In this document: one piece after another, positions 1 through 11,091 of the stretch
Position numbering within the stretch: the stretch's first letter is position 1
Layout: every line of letters begins with the position of its first letter
Assembly: GCA_020466095.1 (NCBI GenBank)
Contig: CM035809.1
Location: forward strand, 1,920,798 to 1,984,797
Length of the DNA: 64,000 nucleotides
DNA from: Chlorops oryzae
Lineage: Eukaryota > Arthropoda > Insecta > Diptera > Chloropidae
Direction of reading: 5' to 3'
Program-made: the position numbers and the translations under genes
The notes under the pieces: model-generated
What the model was told of the DNA's origin: nothing
What the model saw: the letters and a program-made list of their open reading frames with translations, nothing else
The model's database searches: none

Positions 1-760
1 TATGATACATATTTGAAGTCCATTAACGCGAGTCCTTGCTTCTTGCGCTGTGAAGTTAGGCATAAAAAATCATTAAAGCTCTCAAGTATCTTCAAGTCCA
101 ATAAATCGAAGCCATTAAAATCGAGTTCTGTAAAAACGAGCTACAAATTTGCCACCGAAATGGCAGCACTCGACATTATCTTAAAAGGAAGAGGAACATT
201 TTCGAATATGTGAAGCCTCATGCCAACTTCCGTTTGCGCGTAATTACTCGCGAGCTCCGAAGGGGTGGCAAAGCTCTTGAAAATCCATTTATGCTGCAAA
301 CTGCAGATAAAACATTAATGGACAGCATAAAAGAGGAAGCGGAATGCCCGAAAATGCTTAAATTGGTGAAAGCATATATGCAAAAGGATATGACCCTCAA
401 TATAAATCAATGAAGCCAGGCTGCAATAAGGGAAAACGAATGTTCGGAATGATTTTATAAAGAAAAAGAAAAAAGCCCTCACAGACGACAGACGAAATTT
501 TACTCAGAGTGAAAAGTGCCTCCTGCAAATGTCGACTGCCCTGCGCGACACCGATTCATATGTATATTCACGACAGATCGTTTATTCAATAATTCGAATC
601 GTATGTTCAATTTATGGTCATCGAAGAGGCAAAAATTAAAGAAAAAGTAATAGAAAGCCTTTAAAAAGCAACTATCGAACAAAGAGCTATGGTAAAAGTT
701 TCATTTTGTTTCTTCAAATCAGTTCAGCTGTCCTTAAAAAATCAATAAAATATTCGTGAG
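1..760 (+). other. Unassigned open reading segments, possibly a decayed exon
   Basis: Two overlapping forward frames are open. One runs from the window edge to 213. The other runs from about 105 to 413 and includes a charged stretch ending MQKDMTLNINQ. Both are longer than most chance frames in this AT-rich DNA, but I recognise no domain in either and neither has a convincing start. A later stretch near 520-560 would read with clustered cysteines (SCKCRLPC) but is quickly closed. An AATAAA-type signal occurs near 743. It could be the 3' end of a host gene starting outside the window, a transposon remnant, or chance. Confidence 0.2.
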
Positions 761-1443
761 TATAAATTTGTAAGCGAGTTTATTAATTTAATTAATGTTT
801 TGAGCTGAAAGCATGACATGAGACCCATAATCGCAAGTAAAAAGTTCAAAGTTGACTAAAAACTTTTCATTTTTCACTTTAATTATGGACGGCACGGTTA
901 CAGGTTACCATTATCTCCTTTATAATTATACGGCGCAGTGGGATTATAAAACCCATCACGAGCAATGCATGAACACATTAATTTTTTTGTATTTCTGGTA
1001 CCTATATCTGTTTTTGAGATTAATGGCTTTCCGCCTGCAGGGCGAAAAAAAGCGCTATACCGGTATGGAATCCAAACCATTAGATTTGAATCATATGTCA
1101 TTATGGCACTTTCCGTGGATTCACTCCATGGAACCAACAAGGGAAACATATCCCGCCCCCAGCCCGCTCTTCACGTTTTCTCTTATTTTTATCCGATTTT
1201 AAAGAGTGGAAAGTGAATAAACTATATTTCTCTGACTTTCCGATATACTAATTACTAAACAATATTGTAGGTACCTACTTTTGAGTTCAATTGGATCATC
1301 GGCCTGATGAAACTATTCCAACAAATTTGGTTTAGGAAAATAACATAAGTGGATGCCCAATCCATATCCGCATCTAAACATGTTATTAGTGAGTGCTGCA
1401 CTTCTACGTATGAGAAACTCATCAATTTTCAAATCAAGTCATT
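761..1443. other. No recognisable feature
   Basis: AT-rich sequence with an open frame of 116 codons at 852-1202 whose translation looks like low-information sequence and has no domain I recognise. I see no repeat ends, RNA gene or promoter here. Confidence 0.5.
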
Positions 1444-1848
1444 TTTATACCCAGCGTAAGCGGGACATCCACCCACTGCCACGCCTACAAATCAATTTAT
1501 TGTGTTTTCAGTAAAATGCTTGTAACTTGCGAACCACTCAACACAATTCATTGATATTTGGTGTACTGGTAGACTAAGAAAAGGGACATATCCTAGAAAA
1601 AAATGGACGCCGTCCTCCTTGACCCACGCCCACAAATAAGGGCTTATCCTAACTTGTGAAGTAAAAGGCGTAGAAGTTTTAAATTCGCAACATAGGTTGA
1701 CCAAGGCGAATGAAAGGTGTAGGAAAAATTTATGTGTCCCGCCCACTTCCACGCCCACAAATAGAGAGGAAAAACATAGTGCGCCAATAATGTCGCGACA
1801 CTGGGTATTTCAAAGTCGGGCTTGACCGACTTTAGCTTTCTTACTCGT
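1444..1848 (-). mobile_element. Helentron/DINE-1-like non-autonomous repeat, family A copy 1
   Basis: Read on the minus strand it starts CGAGTAAGAAAGCTAAAGTC, continues with a short inverted repeat (AAGTCGGTCAAGCCCGACTT) and ends at a GGGTATAA-type terminus (plus strand TTATACCCAGCG). The inside has the 'CCACGCC CACAAAT' motifs typical of this class in flies. The same ends occur at 58424-58867, and the start is like that of family B at 13221 and 35614. The class assignment rests on resemblance to DINE-1/Helentron-like repeats of Drosophila, recalled rather than aligned. It carries no coding capacity. Confidence 0.6.
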
Positions 1849-2040
1849 TATCCTTTATAATCCCATTCGCTTAGTTCACTTTTGAACTTTTAAGGAAAAT
1901 CCCAGGAATCTCATTGTGAGTTGTAGATATATGTATGTTTGTCTGGGAAATGAGTGCAAAAAATTGTGATGCTTAGACATTTGATTCTAAAAGAAGGCAA
2001 AATTTTTAATAAATGAACAGTTCCGAACTCATATTTGGCT

Positions 2041-2296
2041 CATATCGCACCTCCTCTTCTAAAGTGACACAACTCAAAATTTTTGAATTTTGAGTTATGA
2101 TGTGGATCTTGTTCCTAAGTCACCTGTCTACCTGCAGGAAAAATTCCATTCCGTTTTTCCTATTATAGAAGGCCGAAAAAAAGCCGCAATGCCTTTCGTC
2201 TTGCTTTGATTGACACTGCGATGCATTTTGTTTTTTGCGTTTTCTGAAAAATGAGAAATTTTGAGTTGTGTCACCTTAGAAGAGGAGGTGCGATAT
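2041..2296. mobile_element. 256-bp MITE with 43-bp terminal inverted repeats
   Basis: The left arm (2041-2083) and right arm (2254-2296) are reverse complements over 43 bp with two mismatches, beginning CATATCGCACCTCCTCTTCT. The left arm is followed by a second small hairpin (AACTCAAAATT against AATTTTGAGTT). The spacer has no coding frame. I could not read a target-site duplication, so the superfamily is open. Confidence 0.7.
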
Positions 2297-2394
2297 GTAG
2301 GAAAAAACAAGAGAGAGATATGGGTGCAAAAGAAACCATACAAGTTTGGCTCTTATTTCGCGTGCTTCAATAAACAATTTCTGACTCAAGTCAG

Positions 2395-2821
2395 ACACAC
2401 ACGGCGAACATGCTCGGCGCTTTTGTGCGGCTCGTTGAAATTTTTCACGTGTTCGGGCTTGTTCGCGAGCCGCTCATTGTTCTTGCAAATTTTCAATTAT
2501 TAGCGACCGGCTCGTGCCTGTGTTCCTCGTGTTTGGCATAGCGTGCGAACATTAAAACCAAAAATCATTTGAAAAATTTATAAAATTTTTATTAAAAATA
2601 TCATACTGGATTTTAAAACTGTGCTTGATTTTGAGTAGATAAAACGTGAAGCTTAAACAAATGAAAATGAAAAGATCAAGACTGGGGCATTTGCATTCGA
2701 GTATCTGTTTTGCATCTTCACTAGGTTAAAACTATTTCTAAACGAGGCGCTCGTGTCTGTGGGCAACAATCAACGAGCATTATAAAAAGCAAAAAATTGA
2801 GCAAACATGTTCGCCGTGTGT
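2395..2821. mobile_element. MITE-like element with 'ACACACGGCGAACATG' ends
   Basis: Inverted ends ACACACACGGCGAACATG (2395-2412) and CATGTTCGCCGTGTGT (2806-2821) enclose about 430 bp. The inside is unusually rich in GCTCG and CTCGTG motifs on both strands (for example near 2430, 2470, 2510 and 2745), which may be subterminal transposase-binding repeats. No target-site duplication is clear. Confidence 0.55.
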
Positions 2822-3260
2822 GCCAACTTCATATAAATCGTCCGTCGCAAGAAGGATTTATTTTTAACTCCTAATTGAGTATAAAATGAGATCTCATGCT
2901 TCGCATTAGGACTCCTGAATGACTCATTTCGGAGTCCAAATATTTTCTAGGCGATATAATCGGTTAAAGTATGTGTGAGTGTAAATTTTCCCAGCAGGAA
3001 AAGTCCCGGTGAAACCATCAATGATTTCAGCATGACATAAGAGCCGCGACTCCTCCTGTTTCTACACCAACTTTCTAATGAAATTTACACTCAAGCGGCA
3101 TTGGCCGTCATGAGAGGACATGTCCCCAGTTGGTCATCGAGATTGGAGTGGATACCTCCTGTTTCGCAAGAAAATGTCATCGTTCGGGAGTGATACGAAA
3201 TGAAAATCAAACACTGTTTTGTGTTTTGTTTTTGTTCTTTTATTTTTTGTTTTCTTTTTT

Positions 3261-3360
3261 GTCATGGGAATTACGATGAATAACATATTTTTTCGATGAC
3301 AATGTCATTGGAATTGCGATTAATAACACCTTTTCTCGATGACAATGTCATTAGAATTTA
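3261..3360 (+). repeat. 43-bp direct tandem repeat, 2.3 copies
   Basis: Units at 3261-3303 and 3304-3346 both run from GTCAT(G/T)GGAATT to TCGATGACAAT, and a third begins at 3347. They differ by a handful of substitutions. They lie inside the CCCAG-ended composite and account for much of its GTCAT density. Confidence 0.75.
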
Positions 3361-3632
3361 GAAGTACTCTAACATTCCCCTGGACATCATCGGTGAAAAC
3401 ATTAATGAATTTTTCCTTTATGCGAAAAAGTCCGGCTGGGTTATAGATATGTCCCAGCGGAAAATTATCTCCTGCATGACAAAGTCACCAATGATGTCAT
3501 CGATGACATAAAGGTGACATTGTCATGCATGACATCTTGGAGGACATGTCATCGTGGAGGGATGCTGTTCATGTGCTTGACTCTCATTGGCTACTGAAAT
3601 TTAAATAAGGTTTTAGCGTCAGTTCAGCGTTA

Positions 3633-3707
3633 GCATGAAGTGGCGTAGATGATGAGTGCTCGACTCAGAATCCAAAGATCGCGGGTTCGATTCCTGGCAG
3701 AGGCGAA
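3633..3707 (+). mobile_element. tRNA-derived SINE head
   Basis: It has a polymerase III A-box-like TGGCGTAGATGATGAGTGC (3641-3659) and a near-perfect B box GGTTCGATTCC (3684-3694), spaced as in a tRNA gene. Gap-free comparison with the recalled shape of an arginine tRNA aligns well, but the anticodon stem no longer pairs and the acceptor ends do not match. I therefore call it a SINE head or tRNA pseudogene, not a functional tRNA. An A/T-rich tail follows. Confidence 0.6.
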
Positions 3708-4027
3708 CAAAAATTGTTAAAAATAGATTTAAAAAAATTTTCGAAACATTCAAAGAGAGGGCAAAGAAGAGAGTTATCAAACTGGTTTCTATAAATTGAC
3801 AGTTAGAGAGAAAAGAGCAATGTCCTGTTCTCAAATGCTTTTTTCGCCATCGCATCCCCTAGCATGACCAGTGACATTTTCTAATCTTCCGGTGATAATG
3901 TCACCGCTGAAGTCCCTGTCAGCTCCTGTGTAAATGTCATACAAAGTGTCACCGGAAATAGCATGCATTCCGGCTCCGAAGTCACTAGGACCTCATCGGG
4001 GATGTCCGCGGGACATTTCCCTCTGGG

Positions 4028-5614
4028 GTATTACTCAAAATTTACGTAGAATCAAAGTTTCTGATCATTTTAACTTAGTCGCAGCACCAAATTTATCCAC
4101 CTATTCTGAACTATACAACCATGACTTAAGAAAGACTCCAACCTATAGAAACTCTCAAACGTCGAGTGTTTGATTTAATTTAATTTTCCTTATGATTTTT
4201 GAAAGGCTTAAATCAAATAAATGTTAGCTTCTAAAGGAAATTATTTGCGCAGATCAGTTCAAATGAAGTTCTTATCTTTCCCTCTTTTTTCCATCTCGCT
4301 TTCGAAAGACCTTTGCAACTTAAGATCTGTTAGTCGCGCTGTTAACTTCCTCACCTTAGTTCATGCCGTAAGAAAAAAAAATCACTCCACTTTAATACAA
4401 AATATTTGTTTTTCTCGTTTTCGCCGATTTTCACAACAGGATATGACCTTTTTCCGCGGAACGATTGCGCCATCCTTTTGGGTCATTCATTGTTTTTTAT
4501 TTTATTTTATTTTATTTCTTCGTCTTAAAAAATGAAATTTAAGCATTGTTATAGGAAAACAAATTGAAGTTTTCATGTTCCTTTTTTTCCCCTTTTTTAT
4601 TGTCCTTCTTAATATTTTTAAGTGACAAACAACAGAAAATACTCAACAACAATAACACCAAAAAAAGGTGAGCAAGTACAGCACCTTGTGTCGGAAGCAT
4701 CAATGTCAGTAAAAAAAAAAAAAAATATATTTCAACATGGGACACCATTTTTCGTTCAGTGGCCTCGGCAGTGATTTACGACAGCGGAAACGTGGAAAAG
4801 CGGAAATGGTTGCATTTAATTTGCTCGGAAAATCCTTGTGAAATGTTTGTTTTTCAATTGTTTCCTTTACGTTTCTTTTTCGCGTTCGTTTCTTCTCCCC
4901 GTTCCGTACTCCTCTGCAATGCAATAATCCGCAGTTTGTAAAAATAAATTGTTTTGAAGAACAATGGAACTTCCCGATTCCCCCTCCCTGTTCGCCACCA
5001 TCCCGCAGTGTGTGACACGTTTTAAAAAGTGCTCCGAAAGCCTTTGTATTTTGTCATTTTATTTAATTAAATTCTTACACGAAAATATGGGCAACCAGGT
5101 TTCACCTTATTATCTTATTTTTTTTTTTTTTTCGTATTTTTCATTATTCGGAGATATTGCAGATTTTGGCTAAACTTGAGCGACTTTTTAGTGAAATTTG
5201 TTCACTTTTATTAAAAGAAATTTGTATGTCGTAAAAAAAAATCTTACGTAAAACTGGAAGACTCGAAGAGTTATGAAAAGCAAGTTTATGTTACAACTTG
5301 AGGAGTTTCAACGGTTTAATTATACCTGATACCGCCAGGCAAATATTTATTAAAGGGTCTTGCCGGTTGAGCAAAGGCATGCGGCACCATGAAAGGAATT
5401 TTTAAATTTTGTTGATTTTTCGATAGGTGCCAAGTAAAAACACTGTAGAGACCACTCTTTAGTTTTCTAATTTGAAAAGTCCTTTAGATATCCCTTTTTT
5501 AGTAAGCTTGATTTCAAAGTCTTATATCTCAAAAACTAATAAAGCTAGGAAGACGAAACAAACGTTGGCTGTTTTTCAATTAAACAGGAAATTTTAAAAA
5601 AAAATTTTAATTTT
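4028..5614. other. No gene seen; AT-rich with simple repeats
   Basis: Contains a (TTTTA)n tract near 4495-4516 and homopolymer runs near 4710 and 5120. Open frames here are short and look like chance. Confidence 0.5.
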
Positions 5615-6071
5615 ACACTGAGAAAATTTTTTTCACAAAATTAAAAAGAAAACTTCAACTTTTATTTTCAGTGTATTTAAAGTTCGGCGCCGATCTATAT
5701 ATATATTTTTTAAATACCCCTTAGTATTTGTTTCGTTTAAAAAAAAAGTTTTATTCAAATTTTATGGTACGACAGGATGATATTCAAAAAATTGGAAGTG
5801 CACCCATTTGTTTCCAGTACTAATATCCAGTACAAATGTGCGCAATATGGTACAAAAACACATGACACTTGCGGCATGTTTTAATTACAAAAATATGCCT
5901 TTACATTTTCTTAAAGATCCCAAGAAGCAGTGAGTGGATTAAAATGAAAAAAAGTTTAAGCTGAGAGGTATGTTTTTAAAATAGCAAAAACGTATTACAA
6001 AATCCGGAACACACTGAAATAAAATAACTAAATTTTTGTTTGCTTTTTTGTGCAAAAATTTTTCTCAGTCT
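5615..6071. mobile_element. Inverted pair of about 60-bp arms with CACTGAGAAAA ends
   Basis: The arm at 5615-5675 begins ACACTGAGAAAATTTTT and ends TTTTCAGTGTA. The arm at 6010-6071 is an imperfect reverse complement (CACACTGAAAT to TTTTTCTCAGTC). Each arm itself begins and ends with CACTG/CAGTG, so this is either one 457-bp element or two facing short elements. There is no coding sequence between them. Confidence 0.5.
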
Positions 6072-6278
6072 AAAATATAAAAAGAAGTTTTCTGGGTTGC
6101 TTGTTTTGTTAACAATGATTCACTGTTTGTTTCATCTTTCTATATACATAAATATAATATATTAAATTTGAGATATTTAGAAAAATGAAGTGCATGCTCC
6201 TGCATGGTGAGAACTTTAACCAATACCTCGTCAAGGGGACGTGAAAAAAAAAATCTTTTTTTAAAACAAAGTGGTTGA

Positions 6279-7762
6279 CATATCGTCGTCCCGGAGTTAT
6301 TTCCTCGTATATCACAATCAACCTTTTGTTGGGAAATTGAAGTTTAAAGTTTAACATGGCATATAAAAAAAATGGCTCGTTGGAAATCGTTGATTCTGTT
6401 TTCCTTATATAAAATGCTTTACTTTTTATTATTTCTGATCATTAATTTAAAGTTACTTGGAAAATTATTTAAGTTATAGGGTTTTTTTCATTCCAAGAAT
6501 TTTTGACAATTCATCGTATACGCCACTTTTTTGGCAACCTGTGTTGGAAAGTGGATATACGAGCAAATGAATTAATAAAAATTTGATAATGTTTTTTTGT
6601 TTTATTTGTTTTGACACGAAAATCGACTTAACAAAAATTTTTTTAATGAGTTCATATAGGAAATTTGTTATTTAAGTATCCGTTTTCCATTTAAAAATAG
6701 AAAAAGGAGTCCAAATCATTATCTTATTGTTGAAAAATGACTTAACTCCGCATTTCCTGAGAAAAACGACTTGCCACTGCATCAAATAGCGAAATTTTTT
6801 TTATACATTAAAGGTAGCATTCAAAAGTCATACCTGATACCTTAAAAATGTGCCTATTTAAATGATACACATTTCTCTTCTTATTATTTTTCCGTGACCT
6901 AAACATTTCCAAAAAAAAAATTCTAAAAAAAAAATTCGAATTCTTATTTTTGTTGGGGAAATTAAATTATTATACGTTATGTAATCAACTAAGCTACAAA
7001 ATAAAGAATTGATTTGGGTATTGTTGTTGGTACAACGAAACTGTACCTTCCACGTTTGTTTTAAGGAGCTGAACTACCTGTATTAGCTTTGTTGTGCTGT
7101 TTTGCACTCATTTCCATTTGACTTTGAACAAGTCAGGAATCTATAATCGGTCTAGCCCAACAATAACACAAACCAAGAAAAATAATTCAAAAGCATCTTA
7201 TAGTATTCTATTAAAAGGAACAATAAGCGTGAGGACGTATTTACAGCGCTTGACCGAGCGGCGTGATCTGTAGTGCTACAAGATGACGTTAAACATTTTA
7301 AAGAAATGCAATTCGTTATATTATAATAAGCATTCCACACTATTTTCAGAATGAAAATTTTTGTAGGAGTGTTACTATGAGAATTTTTTTTTTTTGCTTC
7401 TTTTGTTTTTTTTTTCACACGAATAAATCTTTTTTATTTAAAATTAACATAAAAAAATGTTTCTTAAAAAAAATTTTTTTTTGTTACGATGAGATAACAC
7501 AACAACTTTTAACTGCGCAAATTTCATATATAAATCATAGTATATCCACAAAATATGGATATACGATGTTATAACGCGTAGAAACTATCATTTTAAAGGA
7601 TATACAATTATTTAGCTCACAAATATCTCGTAAACTATATGGTATAGCAACCTGGAGACTCGACAGATGGATAGATCTTGAAAAAGTACGCGGGAAAACG
7701 TGCGTATCTCAAATTTTTTGATTTTGTGATACACGAGGAGATAACTCCGGGACGACGATATG
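6279..7762. mobile_element. About 1.5-kb element with about 43-bp inverted arms
   Basis: The left arm at 6279-6321 (CATATCGTCGTCCCGGAGTT onward) is matched in reverse by 7719-7762 with few differences. The interior is AT-rich, holds only short frames, and includes a small hairpin built from GTATATCCA and TGGATATAC near 7538-7562. The CTAG cluster begins three bases after the right arm. Confidence 0.6.
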
Positions 7763-7764
7763 AT

Positions 7765-7897
7765 CTAGGCACTAGCCAGAAATTACTAACTAGCCGGGCG
7801 CTAGCTAGCCGAAGCCTTAATAAACTTGTAAGGCGCTAGCTAGACTTTAGTAGCTTAGCCCAAGATATAAACTACCTAGGGACTAGCTAGCGCCTAG
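7765..7897. repeat. CTAG-dense cluster with 13-bp inverted repeat
   Basis: Eleven CTAG tetramers occur in 133 bp, several as CTAGCTAG, against about 0.5 expected with equal bases. AGGCGCTAGCTAG near 7831 is mirrored by CTAGCTAGCGCCT near 7883, so part of it can form a hairpin with a roughly 40-base loop. The function is unknown; it sits directly beside a transposon arm. Confidence 0.7.
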
Positions 7898-8855
7898 CTG
7901 CCAGGTCCTTTTTCAAAATTATCACTCAAAATATTACTCCGAATTTTCCACTTTTAATGCCAACAAAATACGAGATCAATTCATTTTACAAACCTCAATC
8001 TTCGAATGTATGTTACATAAGTGGTTTTTTTCACGAATATTTAGGATCACGGGTAGCTCAGGGCAAAGCATCATTTTGAGAGTGGGGGTCGCAGGGATAA
8101 GAAAACTTCGGGTTTTGACTTTCCATTTTCCGTGTTCTATTCGCTATCAAATTAAATGTTTTGCTTTCTAAATTTCTTATTGCGACTTTGGTTTTGTGAA
8201 AACACAGCATTAGGCATTAGGCAACAATTTTCAGCAGAAAAACCTGTTGTTGCTCTTACTCCATTTTCATTTGTTCTCCCATTTTATACTCTCTGGAGAG
8301 CCTTTAATCAAATGAAAATGCTTAAAGCTAAATAAAAAAAATATACCCTATAACATAAACTTTCTATTCTTTTCTTTTTAGGTAAGTTTCTTGGCACTAA
8401 TCGACCGCTCTTCCATTAACCTACTTTCGCCGCACAGGAAGCCTTTAAGTAAAGAATAATGAAATAAAAACGGTACTGTATGAATTGATTCATTTTAATA
8501 AGTAGGTCCACTAAAAGCTCGCAGCTATTTTTTAAGTTCATAAAGAAAGAAAAAATTATTTTAATTTATTAGAATTATCTTCTGTATTTTAATGTTGCCA
8601 AAAGGCAATGACTTCGACCGTTTTCTGTCATGGAGCTGAATTAGTTTCATACCGATAAAATAAAGGGAACGGGTGTAAAATTTGTTATACCATTTTTTAT
8701 TAACAAAAAACAAAAAATATTTAAATGGGAAGGAATGAGATACATATGTTCCTGGTCATTCCTATCGTACCCATCTTTACTGCCTCAAGGACGAGCGAAT
8801 AAAATGAAGAGCTTGACAGCTTTATGAATTTGAACTGATCTTAACAAATCGATAA
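7898..8855. other. No gene seen; one weak tRNA-like patch
   Basis: AT-rich sequence. At about 8050-8105 'GGTAGCTCAGGGCAAAGCAT' resembles an A box, but no good B box follows, so I do not call a SINE. Confidence 0.4.
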
Positions 8856-9466
8856 CACTGTGCTAGTCGGAAATCTCAACAACGGGTAGACCTAGTGGGT
8901 AAACCTAATTCGACTACGCTGATTTCAATGGGCCTAATCATTTTCAGAAGTTAGTGGCCATTTTCGAGATATAGGGTTCTCCATGCTCATCTGATTCGGC
9001 TGGTGGTTACTCATTGAATTTTTTTGCATGGCAATGCAAAAAGTGAATTTTCAACGATTAACCCATTAACGCCCAAACATCAAATTAACAACCTTCGATT
9101 TTTCTATTTTATTTATATCTGAATTTAATGGTTTTCAATGGGTTTCCAGAAAATCAGTGTTCTCGAACGATATCACTCGGCTTTAATGGGTTAAATACGT
9201 AAGGTTTTTGGCGAATATGTATTTGTTTTATGTATTTTTGTTGATTTGATGCTTATGTGTTCGATTTAATATGATTTACATTCAATAAAAAGTTAAAATA
9301 TTTTTTTTTTTGTTCCTAGGATCTACAATTTCAGAACCCGATATCTCGAAAATGGCCACTAACTTCGGAAAATGGCTAGGCCCATTGAAATCAGCATAGT
9401 CAGATTAGGTTTACCCACTAGGACTACCCGTTGTTGCAAAAAAAAGTTCCGAATTCGAGCACAGTG
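8856..9466. mobile_element. 611-bp MITE, CACTGTGCT ends, TAA target-site duplication
   Basis: The ends CACTGTGCT and AGCACAGTG are flanked on both sides by TAA (8853-8855 and 9467-9469). Inverted arms extend inward about 120 bp with small gaps, including AGTTAGTGGCCATTTTCGAG (8961 on) mirrored near 9342-9361. The central part has no long frame. Three-base duplication with CACTG ends fits CACTA/CMC-type or Harbinger-type elements; I cannot decide between them. Confidence 0.75.
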
Positions 9467-9705
9467 TAATTTTTAAAGTGGAGAGAAGATTTTTGTTCAT
9501 TTAAGACTTAAATTTTAAGTACACGTCCTTTTCGCCTTATGTTGCTTTCAGACGGGCGGCATGTTTGCGGCGAGACTTATAAATCTCTGCGTTACTCTGG
9601 AGTAACTGATGGCGTTTAATACATTATATAAAAGATGTAATGATCTCAACTATCTAAATTAAATTTAATTTTTGAACTTCAGTATTTCATAAAAAGTATA
9701 GATTA
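9467..9705. other. Spacer between two elements
   Basis: Holds a perfect short hairpin GTTACTC-TG-GAGTAAC near 9591-9606 and nothing else I can assign. Confidence 0.4.
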
Positions 9706-10481
9706 CACTAGTTGAAAAAAACATGGGTAGCGCTGAAACACATTTCTTAAACTAAAAAAAGGTTCGCTGATTACGAAAATGGCATCCATTTTGTTTTCTC
9801 AAAAAATAGTTTCTGATATAAAGAGCGAGTTTTTTGGTCCTTTTCCATATCTTGCAAAATAACGCAAGAGCTGTTTGTTTTATAGAAATTAAATACCTAC
9901 ATGTATTATCAAAAAGAGCAAGACTTACCCGTTACGTTGGTATATCACTTGTTTCAATCGCTGCCTTCGTTTTTGAACTATAGAAAGCTAAAATTGGAAA
10001 AAATGGAATTTTAAAAATTTTTTCCCATTTGACAAAGTTCAACTTTGATATTAGACAATAAAAATTTTTAAATAATTTTTTGATAACTTGAGACAAAAGA
10101 CTGTTCTTTTAGCTATACCAAAAAAATTTTTTTCATCAAAATCGGTCGAGACACAATGCAGTTATAGCCACCCAACATTTGGAAGACTGTTTATGAGAAG
10201 ATTAATTTACGAGTCTTTTTCGACCCCCTTCATGATTAGAAATGATCGATCACATGCACGATTAAAAGAAGACTCGAAAACGACTCTTCAATCAGTTCAA
10301 AAGCGAGTCGTATTCAAATTACAAAAACAAAATATCGCCAATTAATCACGTATGGGATTAAAATATGATCATTCAAATTATTTCTATCTTTATGTTACTC
10401 ATATTTTACTCAAAATTGAATTGAATGGAATTTGACTTTAAAGTTATTAAACGAAAAATTCCATGACTTTCGATTTGGAAT

Positions 10482-10552
10482 GCTTGGTGTCGACGGGTGA
10501 GCACAGACTAGAAAAACGAGAGTTCCTAGGTTCAAATCCCACATACCGGCAA
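10482..10552 (+). mobile_element. tRNA-derived SINE head
   Basis: A-box-like GGTGTCGACGGGTGAGCA at about 10486-10503 and B box GGTTCAAATCC (10529-10539) are spaced as in a tRNA. It is followed by GGCAAAGGGAAAAAAATTTT. It resembles the heads at 20359-20430 (shared CGAGAGTTC followed by GTTCAA). Loss of stem pairing argues against a working tRNA. Confidence 0.55.
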
Positions 10553-10683
10553 AGGGAAAAAAATTTTGAATTCATAATAATAATACATATAACATCATAA
10601 CAAACACGGAAAAGCCAAAAAATGTGTAATTGATTAAAAAAAATTTTTATTTTTTATTTTATTTTTACAAAGCAAATGACTAT

Positions 10684-10838
10684 AAATATGAGTCGTAGAA
10701 GACTCCAAAATGATAGCAAATATGAGTCGTAGAAGACTCGAAAATGATAGCAAAAATGAGTTGTAGAAGACTCGAAAATGATAACAAATATTACTCGAAA
10801 ATGACTCGCAAATGATATCAAATATGACTCCCTAAGAA
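10684..10838 (+). repeat. 34-bp tandem array, about 4.5 units
   Basis: Units start at 10684, 10718, 10752, 10786 and 10820. The first three share AAATATGAGTCGTAGAAGAC followed by TC(G/C)AAAATGATA(G/A)C; later units are diverged. The array contributes the repeated GACTCG motif of the host element. Confidence 0.8.
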
Positions 10839-11091
10839 GAGTCGCGGCTAGGGTTCCAATTTCTCCCGATAAAAGTATCATTTTTTGATCAAAAACGAGC
10901 GCATATTTGATCTTTTTAATCAAAAAGGCGACTCGAAAAAGACTCGCTTTTGATCAAAAATTTCGAAAAATGCTAGCTGGGAGTGCATTAAGCTAATGAT
11001 TCGAACTCAAAATGGTTTAATTTGTTCATAGTCGTGTGAAAGTTATTCATAATGAAATCTTTCATATGAAAGATTTTCATAAAAGCCTTGG

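Larger units (their letters stand above)
2990..4027. mobile_element. CCCAG-ended composite element with GTCAT-rich interior
   Basis: The left end CCCAGCAGGAAAAGTCCC and the reverse complement of the right end, CCCAGAGGGAAATGTCCC, match at 15 of 18 positions. The interior is full of GATGACAATGTCAT-type motifs and has further internal CCCAG or CCCCAG starts near 3111 and 3456, so several related elements may be nested. A tRNA-like SINE head lies inside at 3633-3707. Related CCCAG ends occur at 10171, 23810 and 41139. Flanking bases do not give a clear target-site duplication. Confidence 0.5.
10171..10981. mobile_element. CCCA(G)-ended element with GAGTCTTTTTCGA subterminal repeats
   Basis: The left CCCAACATTTGG and right AAATGCTAGCTGGG ends are related to the CCCAGCAAACATT ends at 23810. 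Further in, ACGAGTCTTTTTCGA (left, near 10209) faces TCGAAAAAGACTCG (right, near 10933). The interior has a 34-bp tandem array and a SINE head. It lies inside the 9706-14102 composite. Confidence 0.5.

Noticed and set aside
3633..3707. Functional tRNA gene
   Set aside because: Good A and B boxes but the anticodon and acceptor stems do not pair.
8050..8105. tRNA-like patch near GGTAGCTCAGGG
   Set aside because: A box only; no acceptable B box.
10684..10838. CRISPR-like array
   Set aside because: Direct 34-bp tandem repeats without spacers, in an animal genome.
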